A stretch of 23,045 nt of DNA from JBPYFK01 sp051984675 (GTDB lineage: Bacteria; Actinomycetota; Actinomycetes; Mycobacteriales; Pseudonocardiaceae), in the NCBI GenBank assembly GCA_051984675.1, contig JBPYFK010000151.1, forward strand, positions 1-23,045. The letters run 5' to 3'. Positions 1 through 7,457 of the stretch are shown piece by piece. The position numbers and the translations under genes are program-made. Below the pieces are notes generated by a model, which worked only from the letters and a program-made list of their open reading frames with translations, was not told where the DNA came from and searched no databases. Positions within the stretch are counted from its first letter, which is position 1; every line of letters starts with the position of its first letter.

Positions 1-163
1 GGTCGACGGCGCTGGGGGCGGGCGGCGCAGCCGCCTGCTCCGGCGCGGGCGCGCTCGGGCCGCCGCCGCGCGGCCACAGCGCGATCACGCCGATCGCGGC
101 CAGCACGACCACCACCACCGTCCAGCGGATCTCGTTGCGGAACTCGCGAAGTCGCCCGGTCAT
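1..163 (-). CDS. N-terminus of membrane-anchored protein, probably thioredoxin/TlpA-like (partial)
   Basis: Only about 54 N-terminal residues lie in the window; the gene runs off the left edge. The ATG (163..161) overlaps the TGA of the upstream nth gene in an ATGA, so the two are translationally coupled. The peptide starts with a short basic stretch (MTGRLREFRNEIRW), then a hydrophobic helix of about 17 residues (TVVVVVLAAIGVIALW), then an Ala/Pro-rich linker. This fits a membrane anchor or uncleaved signal placing the protein outside the cell. No catalytic domain is visible. The thioredoxin-like assignment is inference from position: in mycobacteria the gene directly after nth encodes a TlpA-like extracytoplasmic thioredoxin (Rv3673c). 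Membrane anchor likely; identity moderate. Confidence 0.6.
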   Translation of the reverse strand, partial: MTGRLREFRNEIRWTVVVVVLAAIGVIALWPRGGGPSAPAPEQAAAPPAPSAVD

Positions 164-987
164 TTCACCGGTTCTTTCGCCGCGGCCCGCGCGATCGTTT
201 CCTCCGGGATCTCCTCCTCGATCCCCGCCAGCCGCAGCAGTCGGGGTGCCTCCGGGCCGCGCACGAGCTTCGCCGCCTGCAGGTGATCGGCAGGTCCGGT
301 GCCGAACGCCGGGCAGTCCCGGGCCAGCAGGCAGGCACCGCAGGCCGGTTTGCGGGAATGGCACACTCGGCGTCCGTGGAAGATCACCCGGTGCGAGAGC
401 ATGGTCCACTCCTTGCGCGGGATCAGTTCGCCGATGGCGTGCTCCACCTTGACCGGATCTTCCTCAGCCGTCCATCCCCAGCGCCGCACCAGCCGGCCGA
501 AGTGCGTGTCCACCGTCAGCCCCGGCACGTCGAACGCGTTGCCCAGGATCACGTTGGCGGTCTTGCGCCCGATGCCAGGCAGCTTGACCAGGTCCTCCAG
601 CCGCTTCGGGACCTGCCCGTCATGCCGCTCCACCAGCGCCGCGCCCAGCCCCATCAGCGCGTTCGTCTTGTTCCGGTAGAACCCCGTCGACCGAATGAGC
701 TCCTCCAGCTCCGCGCGGTCCGCTCCGGCGTAGTCGGCGGCCGTGGGATAGCGGGCGAACAGCTTCGGGGTGACCTCGTTGACCCGCTTGTCGGTGCACT
801 GCGCCGACAGGATCGTGGCGACCGCCAGTTCGAGCGGCGTGTTGAAGTTCAGCTCGCAGTGCGCGTCTGGATACGCTTCAGCCAGCGCGCGCAGCATCCG
901 CCGCGCGCGCCGGACGAGTCCGAGCCGTGTCTCGGCCTGTCGCGTAACGGTCTTCCCACGGGGGTTGTTTGACGGTTGAGCAGGCAC
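160..987 (-). CDS. nth: Endonuclease III (DNA glycosylase/AP lyase)
   Basis: Base-excision repair enzyme that removes oxidised pyrimidines and cleaves the resulting AP site. All family signatures are present: the helix-hairpin-helix LPGIGRKTAN with the catalytic Lys (about residue 142), the catalytic Asp in VDTHFGRL (about 160), and a C-terminal 4Fe-4S loop spaced C-x6-C-x2-C-x5-C (about 209-225). About 275 aa, slightly longer than E. coli Nth because of a basic N-terminal tail and an acidic C-terminal tail. Two GTG codons (990 and 987) can start it. I prefer 987 because a TAGGCT -10 box ends exactly 6 nt upstream, which predicts a leaderless mRNA. Its stop overlaps the start of the downstream membrane-anchored gene. 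Order nth (minus), small membrane gene and crp (plus) matches mycobacteria. Confidence 0.96.
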   Translation of the reverse strand: MPAQPSNNPRGKTVTRQAETRLGLVRRARRMLRALAEAYPDAHCELNFNTPLELAVATILSAQCTDKRVNEVTPKLFARYPTAADYAGADRAELEELIRSTGFYRNKTNALMGLGAALVERHDGQVPKRLEDLVKLPGIGRKTANVILGNAFDVPGLTVDTHFGRLVRRWGWTAEEDPVKVEHAIGELIPRKEWTMLSHRVIFHGRRVCHSRKPACGACLLARDCPAFGTGPADHLQAAKLVRGPEAPRLLRLAGIEEEIPEETIARAAAKEPVK

Positions 988-993
988 CACACC

Positions 994-999
994 AGCCTA
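994..999 (-). promoter_or_regulatory. -10 box of nth (leaderless)
   Basis: TAGGCT on the minus strand lies 6 nt before the GTG at 987. The same geometry (TANNNT plus 6-8 nt plus start codon) recurs at many genes of this window. Confidence 0.55.
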
Positions 1000-1086
1000 C
1001 GGACAGCCCCGACCATCCTGGTTACAACCGTCACAGACCCGTGAGATCACTCTTCCGGGTACCCCGGTTGCACGCCCTTCGAAGGC

Positions 1087-1362
1087 ATGAGCGAGGATCT
1101 AAGTACCATGACTGCCTGGTTCGTGATCGTCGTACCGCTTGTGATCATGTTCTTCACGCTCTTTATGGAGCGCGTGGAGGCGAGACTCCGGCACGTTGCG
1201 GTGCAGGAGAACGAGGTGGAAGAGCTGCTGGAGAACGCCCGGCCGGACGAGGTGCGGGCGTTGTTCAAGCAGGGAATTGGACGCGCGCTGGAACTGTTCC
1301 AGCTACGCAGGGTGGGACGCGCCGGCCGACTGCGCACGCGCCGATCGCGTGACCGGTCCTAG
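1087..1362 (+). CDS. Small single-pass membrane protein (Rv3675-position homologue)
   Basis: 91 aa if started at the ATG at 1087 (GAAGG 1-5 nt upstream); 84 aa if started at the ATG at 1108 (GAGGA about 10 nt upstream). One N-terminal hydrophobic helix (TAWFVIVVPLVIMFFTLF) is followed by a charged, probably cytoplasmic helical region (VEARLRHVAVQENEVEELLENA) and an Arg-rich tail. I recognise no catalytic motif and the function is unknown. It sits between nth and crp, where M. tuberculosis has the small membrane protein Rv3675; equating the two is inference from position and topology. The stop lies inside the predicted crp promoter. Confidence 0.7.
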   Translation: MSEDLSTMTAWFVIVVPLVIMFFTLFMERVEARLRHVAVQENEVEELLENARPDEVRALFKQGIGRALELFQLRRVGRAGRLRTRRSRDRS

Positions 1363-1365
1363 ACT
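1360..1365 (+). promoter_or_regulatory. Probable crp promoter -10
   Basis: TAGACT overlaps the end of the small membrane gene. Transcription would start near 1372-1373, giving crp an 83-nt leader with a proper ribosome binding site, unlike the leaderless genes nearby. No convincing -35 box seen. Confidence 0.4.
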
Positions 1366-1455
1366 ACTGGTAGTGATCGGCGGCACAGTCCGGCGACCGC
1401 ACAATGCGGGTCCGGCAACAAAGGCAGCCGCCGCGTCTCAACATGGAGGGACGAG

Positions 1456-2130
1456 GTGGACGAGACTCTAGCCCGAGCCGGCATCTTTCAGGGAGTTGAG
1501 CCGGCAGCGGCGGAGGCATTGGCGCAGTCGCTGGAACCATCGGAGTTCCCGCGCGGTCACGTGATCTTCGCCGAGGGCGAGCCGGGCGACCGGCTCTACA
1601 TCATTCAAACCGGCAAGGTGAAGCTCGGGCGCAAGTCCCCGGACGGCAGGGAGAACCTGCTGGCGATCATGGGGCCGTCCGACATGTTCGGGGAGCTGTC
1701 GATCTTCGATCCGGGTCCGCGCACGTCGACCGCCACCACGGTCACCGAGGTGCGCGCGCTGACCATGGATCGGCCCGCGCTGCGGCAGTGGATCAGCACT
1801 CGCCCGGAGATCGCCGAGCAGCTGCTCCGCGTCATCGCCCGACGACTGCGCCGGACCAACACCATGCTGGCGGACCTGATCTTCACCGACGTGCCCGGGC
1901 GGGTGGCCAAGGCGCTGCTGCAGCTCGCGCAGCGGTTCGGCAGCCAGGAGGCTGGCCTGCTGCGGGTCACTCACGACCTCACGCAGGAGGAGATCGCCCA
2001 GTACGTCGGGGCATCACGGGAGACCGTCAACAAGGCTCTGGCCGACTTCGCGCACCGCGGCTGGCTGCGCCTGGAAGGCAAGAGCGTGCTGATCCTCGAC
2101 CCCGAGCGTCTGGCTCGCCGCGCGCGCTGA
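1456..2130 (+). CDS. crp: CRP/FNR-family cAMP receptor protein
   Basis: Global transcription regulator, 224 aa. The N-terminal cyclic-nucleotide domain (about 8-115) carries the phosphate-binding cassette: GELS at 79-82 and PRTSTAT at 88-94, with the Arg and Ser/Thr that contact cAMP. A long dimerisation helix (about 115-145) precedes the winged helix-turn-helix, with recognition segment ASRETVNKAL at about 186-195. No FNR-type N-terminal cysteines are present, so this is a cAMP-type rather than an Fe-S sensor. The GTG at 1456 is set by GGAGG at 1445-1449, six bases upstream. Length and motifs match actinobacterial CRP/GlxR (Rv3676), which sits in the same neighbourhood. An autoregulatory site is plausible but I found no clean TGTGA-N6-TCACA nearby. 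Confidence 0.95.
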   Translation: MDETLARAGIFQGVEPAAAEALAQSLEPSEFPRGHVIFAEGEPGDRLYIIQTGKVKLGRKSPDGRENLLAIMGPSDMFGELSIFDPGPRTSTATTVTEVRALTMDRPALRQWISTRPEIAEQLLRVIARRLRRTNTMLADLIFTDVPGRVAKALLQLAQRFGSQEAGLLRVTHDLTQEEIAQYVGASRETVNKALADFAHRGWLRLEGKSVLILDPERLARRAR

Positions 2131-2177
2131 GCGGGGCTTTTCGCCGGGACCGAGCTGAATCGGTCTACGTGAGGGGC

Positions 2178-2213
2178 GTCACTGCTGGTACGCAAGCGCG
2201 TGCCAGCAGTGAT
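2178..2213 (+). terminator. Strong hairpin downstream of crp (first of two)
   Basis: Arms at 2179-2193 and 2198-2212 pair over 15 positions (14 Watson-Crick plus one G-U), with one more G-U outside and a 4-nt loop (AAGC). It lies 48 nt after the crp stop. No T-run follows, as is common for actinobacterial terminators. Confidence 0.55.
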
Positions 2214-2225
2214 CAGGATTCGACA

Positions 2226-2277
2226 AAGTGAAGAGACTAGACGCCACCCCCGACGTAGCGTTCTAGTCTCTTCACTT
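2226..2277. terminator. Long perfect inverted repeat downstream of crp (second hairpin)
   Basis: Sixteen-base arms, AAGTGAAGAGACTAGA at 2226-2241 and its exact complement at 2262-2277, can be extended inward by CGC/GCG across one bulged T. The remaining loop is 13-14 nt. It could be a second, bidirectional terminator. A mobile-element scar or protein-binding dyad is also possible. Confidence 0.45.
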
Positions 2278-2552
2278 CGTGCGCGGTTCGTCCCCCGACC
2301 AACCACGCTCCCCGATCCTCCAGCGCGTCGGCCCCGAACCATGCGCCGGAGGTCTGGCGCCGGCCCTAGGTAGCCGGCAGCTTCAGTTGTTAACGGCGTT
2401 GCCCGAAAAGGGTTGCCTCAGACCATGCACGGAGGCTGGCGCCGCTCTCAAGGCCCTTCACTCTTCAAGACGTTGTGAATCGGTATTCCGTTGCACGGTT
2501 TCACCTTCTTTCCGTAGTGGCGCATGCCACGTTCGGCGGAGCGATAAATAAC

Positions 2553-2586
2553 TGGTACTGACGTACCAATCTGACCATACTGGTAC
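2553..2586 (+). promoter_or_regulatory. Operator-like dyad and promoter of the MFS gene
   Basis: TGGTAC-TGAC-GTACCA at 2553-2568 is a perfect 6+4+6 palindrome, and a third TGGTAC half-site lies at 2581-2586. The candidate -10 CATACT (2576-2581) ends 7 nt before the GTG start. The palindrome therefore covers the -35 region and the third half-site abuts the start codon, as expected for a repressor site (TetR- or MarR-type). No regulator gene is adjacent. Confidence 0.5.
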
Positions 2587-2588
2587 GC

Positions 2589-3833
2589 GTGTCCCAATCC
2601 ATCTCCGTTGCTGACTACCGCGCCGCGCTGACCGTCCCAGGCGTGCGGGCGCCCGTGCTCATGTCACTGCTGGCGCGCATGCCGATCGCCATGATCAGCC
2701 TTGCGCTGCTGCTCTACGTCCAGCGGGCAACCGGGTCGTTCGCCACCGCCGGGGCGGTCTCGGCGGGTGCGTTGCTCGGCGTCGCCTGCGGCTCGGTCGT
2801 GCAGGGGCGGGTGATGGACCACTTCGGTCCGAGCCGCCCGCTGTGGGTGATGTCCGCCGTGTTCGGCGTGCTCGTGCTCGCGGAGATCGTGGCGATCGAG
2901 GTGCGCGCCCCGGAAGCTGTGCTGGTCGCGCTGGCGTTCGGTGACGGGATCACCGAGCCCACGGTCGGGCCGGCTTCGCGTGCCCTGTGGGGCAGGCTCC
3001 TCCCGCCCGGGGCCGTGCGGGACGCCGGGTACTCGTACGAGGCGATCAGCATGGAGATGTTCTTCGTCCTCGGTCCCGGTCTCGCCGGGATACTGGTCGC
3101 GCTGCCCTGGCCGGGCACCGGGTTGGTGATCGGGACGCTGTGCATGATCGTCGGCAGCGTCGGCTTCGCCGGTACGCGAGCGGTGCGGGGCTGGCGCCCG
3201 GCGCGCGGCGAGCGTCCCGATGGCAACCCGCTCGGCGCCATCGCCAGCCCGGGGATGCGCACGGTCGCGCTGGCCGCGCTCGGGATGGGCACCGTGATCG
3301 GCTTTGTCGAGGTCGCGGTACCCGCTGCGGCGGCAGGTGCCGGCTACCCGACCGCGGGCGGGTTACTGCTGAGCCTGCTGTCGATCAGCTCGGTGCTCGT
3401 GGGCATGGTCTACGGGACGCGCCCGTGGCCGCGCCCGATGCACCTGCGCATGCCGGCGTTGCTGCTCGGGTTCGGCGCGCTCACGTGCTTCCTGGTCCTA
3501 CCGACGACGCTGGTCGGGCTCGCCATGGTGCTGCTGGCGGTCGGGAGCTTCATCACGCCGCAGTCCACGGCGCACTCGATGTCGATCGAGGTCACCGCGC
3601 CGGCAGGAACGGCTGCCGAGGCGTTCGGCTGGGTGATCACCGCCGTCACGCTGGGCGCGGCGATCGGCCAGTCCACCAGCGGCTCGCTGGTCGAGACACT
3701 CGGCCCTCCGACGGCGTTCGCCACCGGAGGCGCCGCCGGTGTGGCCGTCGCCGTACTGCTGTGGCTGCGCCGACGCACGCTCCTTCCGTCACGTCCCCGC
3801 AGCGACATGGAACTTGCCGGCTCAAGCCTCTAG
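2589..3833 (+). CDS. MFS transporter
   Basis: 414-aa integral membrane protein of the major facilitator superfamily with about 12 hydrophobic segments. It begins with an amphipathic stretch and TM1 (MSLLARMPIAMISLALLLY). The loop between the second and third helices reads GRVMDHFGPSRP, equivalent to the conserved MFS motif A (G-x3-D-x-G-x-R). The central cytoplasmic loop (about 200-215) is charged, and the tail is short and basic. Substrate unknown; drug or sugar-like solute efflux is typical of the group. The GTG at 2589 has no Shine-Dalgarno, but a -10-like CATACT ends 7 nt upstream, so it is probably leaderless. It is monocistronic: the only gene downstream, glsA, converges with a 25-nt gap. 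It is not part of the mycobacterial version of this locus. Confidence 0.9.
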   Translation: MSQSISVADYRAALTVPGVRAPVLMSLLARMPIAMISLALLLYVQRATGSFATAGAVSAGALLGVACGSVVQGRVMDHFGPSRPLWVMSAVFGVLVLAEIVAIEVRAPEAVLVALAFGDGITEPTVGPASRALWGRLLPPGAVRDAGYSYEAISMEMFFVLGPGLAGILVALPWPGTGLVIGTLCMIVGSVGFAGTRAVRGWRPARGERPDGNPLGAIASPGMRTVALAALGMGTVIGFVEVAVPAAAAGAGYPTAGGLLLSLLSISSVLVGMVYGTRPWPRPMHLRMPALLLGFGALTCFLVLPTTLVGLAMVLLAVGSFITPQSTAHSMSIEVTAPAGTAAEAFGWVITAVTLGAAIGQSTSGSLVETLGPPTAFATGGAAGVAVAVLLWLRRRTLLPSRPRSDMELAGSSL

Positions 3834-3858
3834 TTCTGGCGGGCTTGGCCAGGGACGT

Positions 3859-4797
3859 TCAAAACACGGACCATCCGGTGAGCGTGGTGAAGCGGTCGAG
3901 GGCGGCGACGCCCGCCACGGAGTTGCCGCGGTCATCGAGACCCGGTCCCCACACCGCGATCGTGCACCGCCCGGGGATCACCGCCAGGATGCCGCCGCCG
4001 ACACCACTCTTGCCCGGCAGACCCACGCGGTAGGCGAACTCCCCCGCCGCGTCGTAGGTGCCGCAGGTCAGCATGATCGCGTTGATCCGCTTCGCCTGGC
4101 TGCGGCTCAGCAGCCGCGAACCGTCGTTGCGCACGCCGTGCCGTGCCAGGAACAGACCCGCCAACGCCAGGTCGCGGCAGGTGATCGCGATCGAGCACTG
4201 CCGGATGTACTGGTCGAGCAGCGCCGGCACGTCGGTGTGGATGTTGCCGTAGGAGGCGATGAAGTGCGCCAGTGCCAGATTGCGGTGCGCGTGCTCGGCT
4301 TCCGAGGAGACGACGACGTCGTCGTAGGCCAGTGCGGTGTTGCCGGTCTCGGCGCGCAGGAACGTCAGGAGGGCGTCTGCCGCGTCGCCTACCAGGCTGG
4401 CGAGCTGGTCGGTGACGACCAGGGCACCGGCGTTGATGAACGGGTTGCGCGGGATGCCCTGCTCGTATTCGAGCTGCACCAGCGAGTTGAACGGGTTGCC
4501 GGACGGCTCGCGGCCGACGCGAGACCACAGGGGGCCGTCCGACGGCGGGGGGTCGCCCGGCGGGGGAGCGTCGGCATGGGCGAGCACCAGCGCGAGTGTG
4601 AAGACCTTCGACACGCTCTGCAGCGAGAACGGCGTCTCCCAATCCCCCGTCCCGTAGACCGCGCCGTCGACGTCGGCGACCGCGATACCGAACCGGCGCG
4701 GATCAACCCGCGCCAGCGCGGGGATGTAGTCGGCGACCGATCCGGCGCCACGGCTGGACTCGACCTCCCCCGCGATCCGTTCCAGCAAGTTCCGCAT
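3859..4797 (-). CDS. glsA: Glutaminase A
   Basis: Hydrolyses L-glutamine to glutamate and ammonia. It belongs to the serine-dependent, beta-lactamase-fold glutaminases. Visible signatures: the catalytic Ser-x-x-Lys in FSLQSVSKV (about residues 61-64 of the 312-aa form), DPSG-like REPSGNPFNSLVQLE, EQGIPRNPFINAGALV, the YGNIHTDV region, and the C-terminal GLPGKSGVGGGI. The reading frame is open upstream to GTG codons at 4851 and 4842, overlapping the preceding MBL gene. I chose the ATG at 4797 because the protein then starts at the family's usual point (RNLLERIAGEV before VADYIPAL) and has a GGGGG stretch just upstream, though at a short spacing of 2 nt. Last gene of a NUDIX-MBL-glsA minus-strand run. 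Confidence 0.95.
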   Translation of the reverse strand: MRNLLERIAGEVESSRGAGSVADYIPALARVDPRRFGIAVADVDGAVYGTGDWETPFSLQSVSKVFTLALVLAHADAPPPGDPPPSDGPLWSRVGREPSGNPFNSLVQLEYEQGIPRNPFINAGALVVTDQLASLVGDAADALLTFLRAETGNTALAYDDVVVSSEAEHAHRNLALAHFIASYGNIHTDVPALLDQYIRQCSIAITCRDLALAGLFLARHGVRNDGSRLLSRSQAKRINAIMLTCGTYDAAGEFAYRVGLPGKSGVGGGILAVIPGRCTIAVWGPGLDDRGNSVAGVAALDRFTTLTGWSVF

Positions 4798-4831
4798 GTC
4801 CCCCTGCACCGCGCTCGGTTTCCCCGCCGGA

Positions 4832-5644
4832 TCAGAGCTCACCGGACTCACGCAGGTAAGTCAGCTGGGCGTGGACGCTGCTCTCGGCAGCCGGCCACAG
4901 TGCCCGGTCCACGTCGGCGTAGACGACCTCGACGACCTGGCGTGGGGTGACGTCGGGACCGCGCTGGCGGACGACCTCCCGCACCTGGTCGAGGCGCTGC
5001 TGCCGGTGCGCCAGGTACGCCGAAGCAGCGGCGACCACATCCGGCAGTTCTGGACCGTGTCCGGGCAGGCCGACGGTTCCCGGGGGCAACTGCTCCAGCC
5101 GACGGAGCGACTCCAGGTACGCCCCCAGGTGCCCGTCCGGGTATGCCACGACGGTGGTCCCCCGTCCGAGCACACTGTCGCCGGTGAAGGCCGCCGGCAC
5201 GCCGTCGTGATCCACCAGGAAGCACACCGAGTCCGCGGTGTGGCCGGGAGCCGCCAGCACCCGGATCTCCAAGCCCGCCACCTGAAGCACCTCACCGTCC
5301 GAGAGCGCTTCGGCCCCGAGGCACAGCGACGGGTTCCAGGTGCGGACCGCGGCGCCGGTCGTTTCGGCGAACCGGTGGATGCCACCGGCGTGATCCGGGT
5401 GGTGGTGGGTCAGCAACGCAAGGGCTACCGGACCGTGCTCGGCGATGCGGCCCAAGTGTTCGGGGTCGTCGGGGCCGGGGTCGATCACCACGCACTCCCG
5501 CACGCCGGGAGCGCGCAGCAACCACGTGTTCGTGCCGTCCAGCGTCATCGCTGTGGGGTTGTCCGCCAGCAGGACCGACGCGTACGGCGTCACCGCACGC
5601 AACTGGCCGTAGGCGGGGTGCTCCAACACCGGCTGGTCGCTCAC
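4832..5644 (-). CDS. Metallo-beta-lactamase-fold hydrolase (LACTB2-like; Rv3677c homologue)
   Basis: 270-aa zinc hydrolase. The binuclear metal motif THHHPDH gives His80, His82, Asp84 and His85; further ligands are His135 in APGHTADS and Asp156 in FTGDS, with a late GHG (LPGHGPEL). The C-terminal helical region (HRQQRLDQV...) is typical of the LACTB2/RNase Z-like subgroup. Substrate unknown. The open frame extends far upstream, but the true start is the GTG at 5644, which overlaps the TGA of the NUDIX gene (GTGA) and begins at VSDQPVLEHPAYG, as family members do. M. tuberculosis Rv3677c next to crp is the positional counterpart. Confidence 0.92.
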   Translation of the reverse strand: MSDQPVLEHPAYGQLRAVTPYASVLLADNPTAMTLDGTNTWLLRAPGVRECVVIDPGPDDPEHLGRIAEHGPVALALLTHHHPDHAGGIHRFAETTGAAVRTWNPSLCLGAEALSDGEVLQVAGLEIRVLAAPGHTADSVCFLVDHDGVPAAFTGDSVLGRGTTVVAYPDGHLGAYLESLRRLEQLPPGTVGLPGHGPELPDVVAAASAYLAHRQQRLDQVREVVRQRGPDVTPRQVVEVVYADVDRALWPAAESSVHAQLTYLRESGEL

Positions 5645-6477
5645 CGTGCCGATCCCTCCGTGGCGTATTCCGGCTCGTCCGGCAGGACCAGACGCAACGT
5701 CCCGCCCTGACGCATCACCTTCGGGATGATCTTGTCGACAGTCCGCTCGGTGGTCAGCGCCGCGTTCACGCTGTCGTACGCGCAGAGCTCGGTCAAGTTC
5801 ACCCAGGTCGGCGGCATCAGCCCGCAGCGGCCGGCTTTCCAGTCCGCGAGAGCGTCCTCCGGACGGCGCCAGTACGCCTCGACCGCTTCGCTGGTCACAG
5901 CGTCGGCGTGCTGCCCGTCCGGCAACGCCGCGACGAAGAATCGCGTGTCGTAGCGGCGCTTCTCGACTTCGGGAGTCACCCAGTTCGCCCACGGCCGCAG
6001 CAGGTCCGCGCGCAGCACAAGACCGGCATCGGTGAGGAACTCGGCCAGCGACACCTCCCGCGACACCAGCGCGGCTCGCGCGTCGGCGTACACCGCCGTA
6101 TCCCGGACGACCGTGCCTTCATCCGGCCCGGCCAGGAGCACGCCGGATTCCTCGAACGTTTCCCGCACCGCGGCACACACGAGCCCGCGTGCGACCTCGG
6201 TCGCACACGCGAAGGTCTCCGCCCACCACTGCGGCTCTGGACCGCTCCACGCGACCGTCGTGTCGGCGTCCCGGAGATCGACCCCACCACCCGGAAACAC
6301 GGTCATCCCGCCGGCGAACTTCATCGCCTTGACCCGACGTTGCAGGAACACCTCGGGGCCGCTGGGGGTGTTGCGCAACAGCATCACGGTTGCCGCGTCA
6401 CGCGGTGGCGCCGGTTCGGCGGGCGGTTCTTCCGGGAACAGCCCTTCCGGCAGCGTGAAGTCCTCGGGGAGTCGCAT
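5641..6477 (-). CDS. NUDIX hydrolase, NUDT19/RP2p-like with long insert in the Nudix box
   Basis: 278 aa. The Nudix motif is split: FPGGGVD (about 61-67) supplies its first half and RETFEESGVLL (about 105-115) its second, with about 40 residues between instead of the usual handful. This arrangement is known from the NUDT19/RP2p subgroup, whose characterised members hydrolyse CoA derivatives; the substrate here is inferred only. The ATG at 6477 follows a TACGGT -10 box by 7 nt and begins MRLPEDFTLPEGLFP. The open frame continues upstream without protein-like sequence. It heads the operon with the MBL gene (4-nt overlap) and glsA, and is divergent from the Gfo/Idh gene. Confidence 0.9.
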   Translation of the reverse strand: MRLPEDFTLPEGLFPEEPPAEPAPPRDAATVMLLRNTPSGPEVFLQRRVKAMKFAGGMTVFPGGGVDLRDADTTVAWSGPEPQWWAETFACATEVARGLVCAAVRETFEESGVLLAGPDEGTVVRDTAVYADARAALVSREVSLAEFLTDAGLVLRADLLRPWANWVTPEVEKRRYDTRFFVAALPDGQHADAVTSEAVEAYWRRPEDALADWKAGRCGLMPPTWVNLTELCAYDSVNAALTTERTVDKIIPKVMRQGGTLRLVLPDEPEYATEGSAR

Positions 6478-6484
6478 GCAGGCC

Positions 6485-6490
6485 ACCGTA
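6485..6490 (-). promoter_or_regulatory. -10 box of the NUDIX-MBL-glsA operon
   Basis: TACGGT on the minus strand, 7 nt before the ATG at 6477; predicts a leaderless transcript and fixes the start. Confidence 0.5.
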
Positions 6491-6545
6491 GAGCGAACGA
6501 CCCCCGCTGAACAGCGATTCAGGCGGGCACCGGCATCATGATCGA

Positions 6546-7457
6546 GTGAGTGAAGCACTCCGTGTCGGACTGATCGGGGCTGGCCCCTGGGCGAACCGGG
6601 TGCATGCGCCCGGGCTGGCCGCACACCCAGGAACCGATCTCGCGTGCGTGTGGACCAGACGTCCCGAGGCCGCGGAGACGCTCGCGGAAGCGCACGGCAC
6701 CCGGGCCGCGTCCAGCGCCGAGGCGCTGTTCGAGCAGGTCGACGCCGTCGCGTTCGCGGTCCCGCCCGGCGTGCAGGCCGCGCTCGCGCCCGCCGCCGCC
6801 CACGCCGGCCGGCACCTGCTGCTGGAGAAGCCGCTCGCGCTGGACGTCGCCGGGGCCTCCGCGATCGCGGACGCGGCCCGCGAAGCCGGAGTGGCGACGC
6901 TGCTGATGCTCACCCGCCGGTTCGGGTCCGAGGTGCGGGAGTGGCTGGACGAGTTGCACGAAGTCGGCGGCTGGACCGGCGGTGCGGGACGCTGGCTGGC
7001 CGGTGGGCTGCTCAGCGGCGACTACGCGGACTCGCCGTGGCGCCAGCAACACGGCTCGCTGCTCGACAGCGGACCGCACGCGATCGATCTGCTGGAAGCC
7101 GCACTCGGCGATATCGAGCGCGTGCGCTGCGCCCAGCACGGCACACCGGACCTGTGGCACCTGATGTTCGGCCACGCGAGTGGGGCCACCAGCACCCTCG
7201 CGCTGTCTTTGCGCATGCCAGTACAGCCGGCGCTCGTGGACTTCGCGGTGTACGGCGAGCACGGGTACCGCCCGCTCAGCAGCAGGCGGACCACCGCGCA
7301 GACGTGCTACCGACGGATGCTCGACGAGTTCCTGACGCTGGTCGAAGGCGGGCACACCGAGCACCCGTGCGACGCCCAGCGCGGCCTGCGGCTGCAGCAG
7401 GTCCTAGCCCTGTGCCGGGACGCCGGGATGACGCCGGAGGCTCAGCTGTTCGAGTGA
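6546..7457 (+). CDS. Gfo/Idh/MocA-family oxidoreductase
   Basis: 303-aa NAD(P)-dependent dehydrogenase. The Rossmann nucleotide loop is GLIGAGPWA (about 8-16). The family EKP motif lies at about 94-96 (LLLEKPLALD), its Lys being the usual catalytic residue, and the later DSGPHAIDLL corresponds to the D-x-G-x-H-x-x-D-L signature. Substrate unknown; most relatives act on sugars, inositols or cyclic polyols. The GTG at 6546 has no clear Shine-Dalgarno; a CATCAT hexamer 6 nt upstream may be a weak -10. Divergent from the NUDIX gene. Its 3' end overlaps that of the convergent gene by 16 nt, so the two transcripts are complementary at their ends. Confidence 0.9.
   Translation: MSEALRVGLIGAGPWANRVHAPGLAAHPGTDLACVWTRRPEAAETLAEAHGTRAASSAEALFEQVDAVAFAVPPGVQAALAPAAAHAGRHLLLEKPLALDVAGASAIADAAREAGVATLLMLTRRFGSEVREWLDELHEVGGWTGGAGRWLAGGLLSGDYADSPWRQQHGSLLDSGPHAIDLLEAALGDIERVRCAQHGTPDLWHLMFGHASGATSTLALSLRMPVQPALVDFAVYGEHGYRPLSSRRTTAQTCYRRMLDEFLTLVEGGHTEHPCDAQRGLRLQQVLALCRDAGMTPEAQLFE

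Larger units (their letters stand above)
2131..2588. other. Gene-free interval between crp and the MFS gene
   Basis: No credible coding region in 458 bases. It holds the two hairpins at 2178-2277, an imperfect direct repeat (CCATGCGCCGGAGGTCTGGC at 2339-2358 against CCATGCACGGAGGCTGGC at 2423-2440) and the operator/promoter of the MFS gene. In mycobacteria the MBL-fold gene directly follows crp; here the MFS gene and glsA lie between them, so the interval may mark an insertion junction (inference). Confidence 0.5.

Noticed and set aside
283..972. Plus-strand frame opposite nth
   Set aside because: Shadow of nth, which has all catalytic and Fe-S residues.
1373..1390. Possible CRP self-binding site (GTGA-N6-GCAC) downstream of the crp -10
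   Set aside because: Only one half matches TGTGA-N6-TCACA; too weak to list as a site.
3739..4950. Long plus-strand frame opposite glsA
   Set aside because: Shadow of the glutaminase gene on the other strand; no ribosome site and no protein-like pattern.
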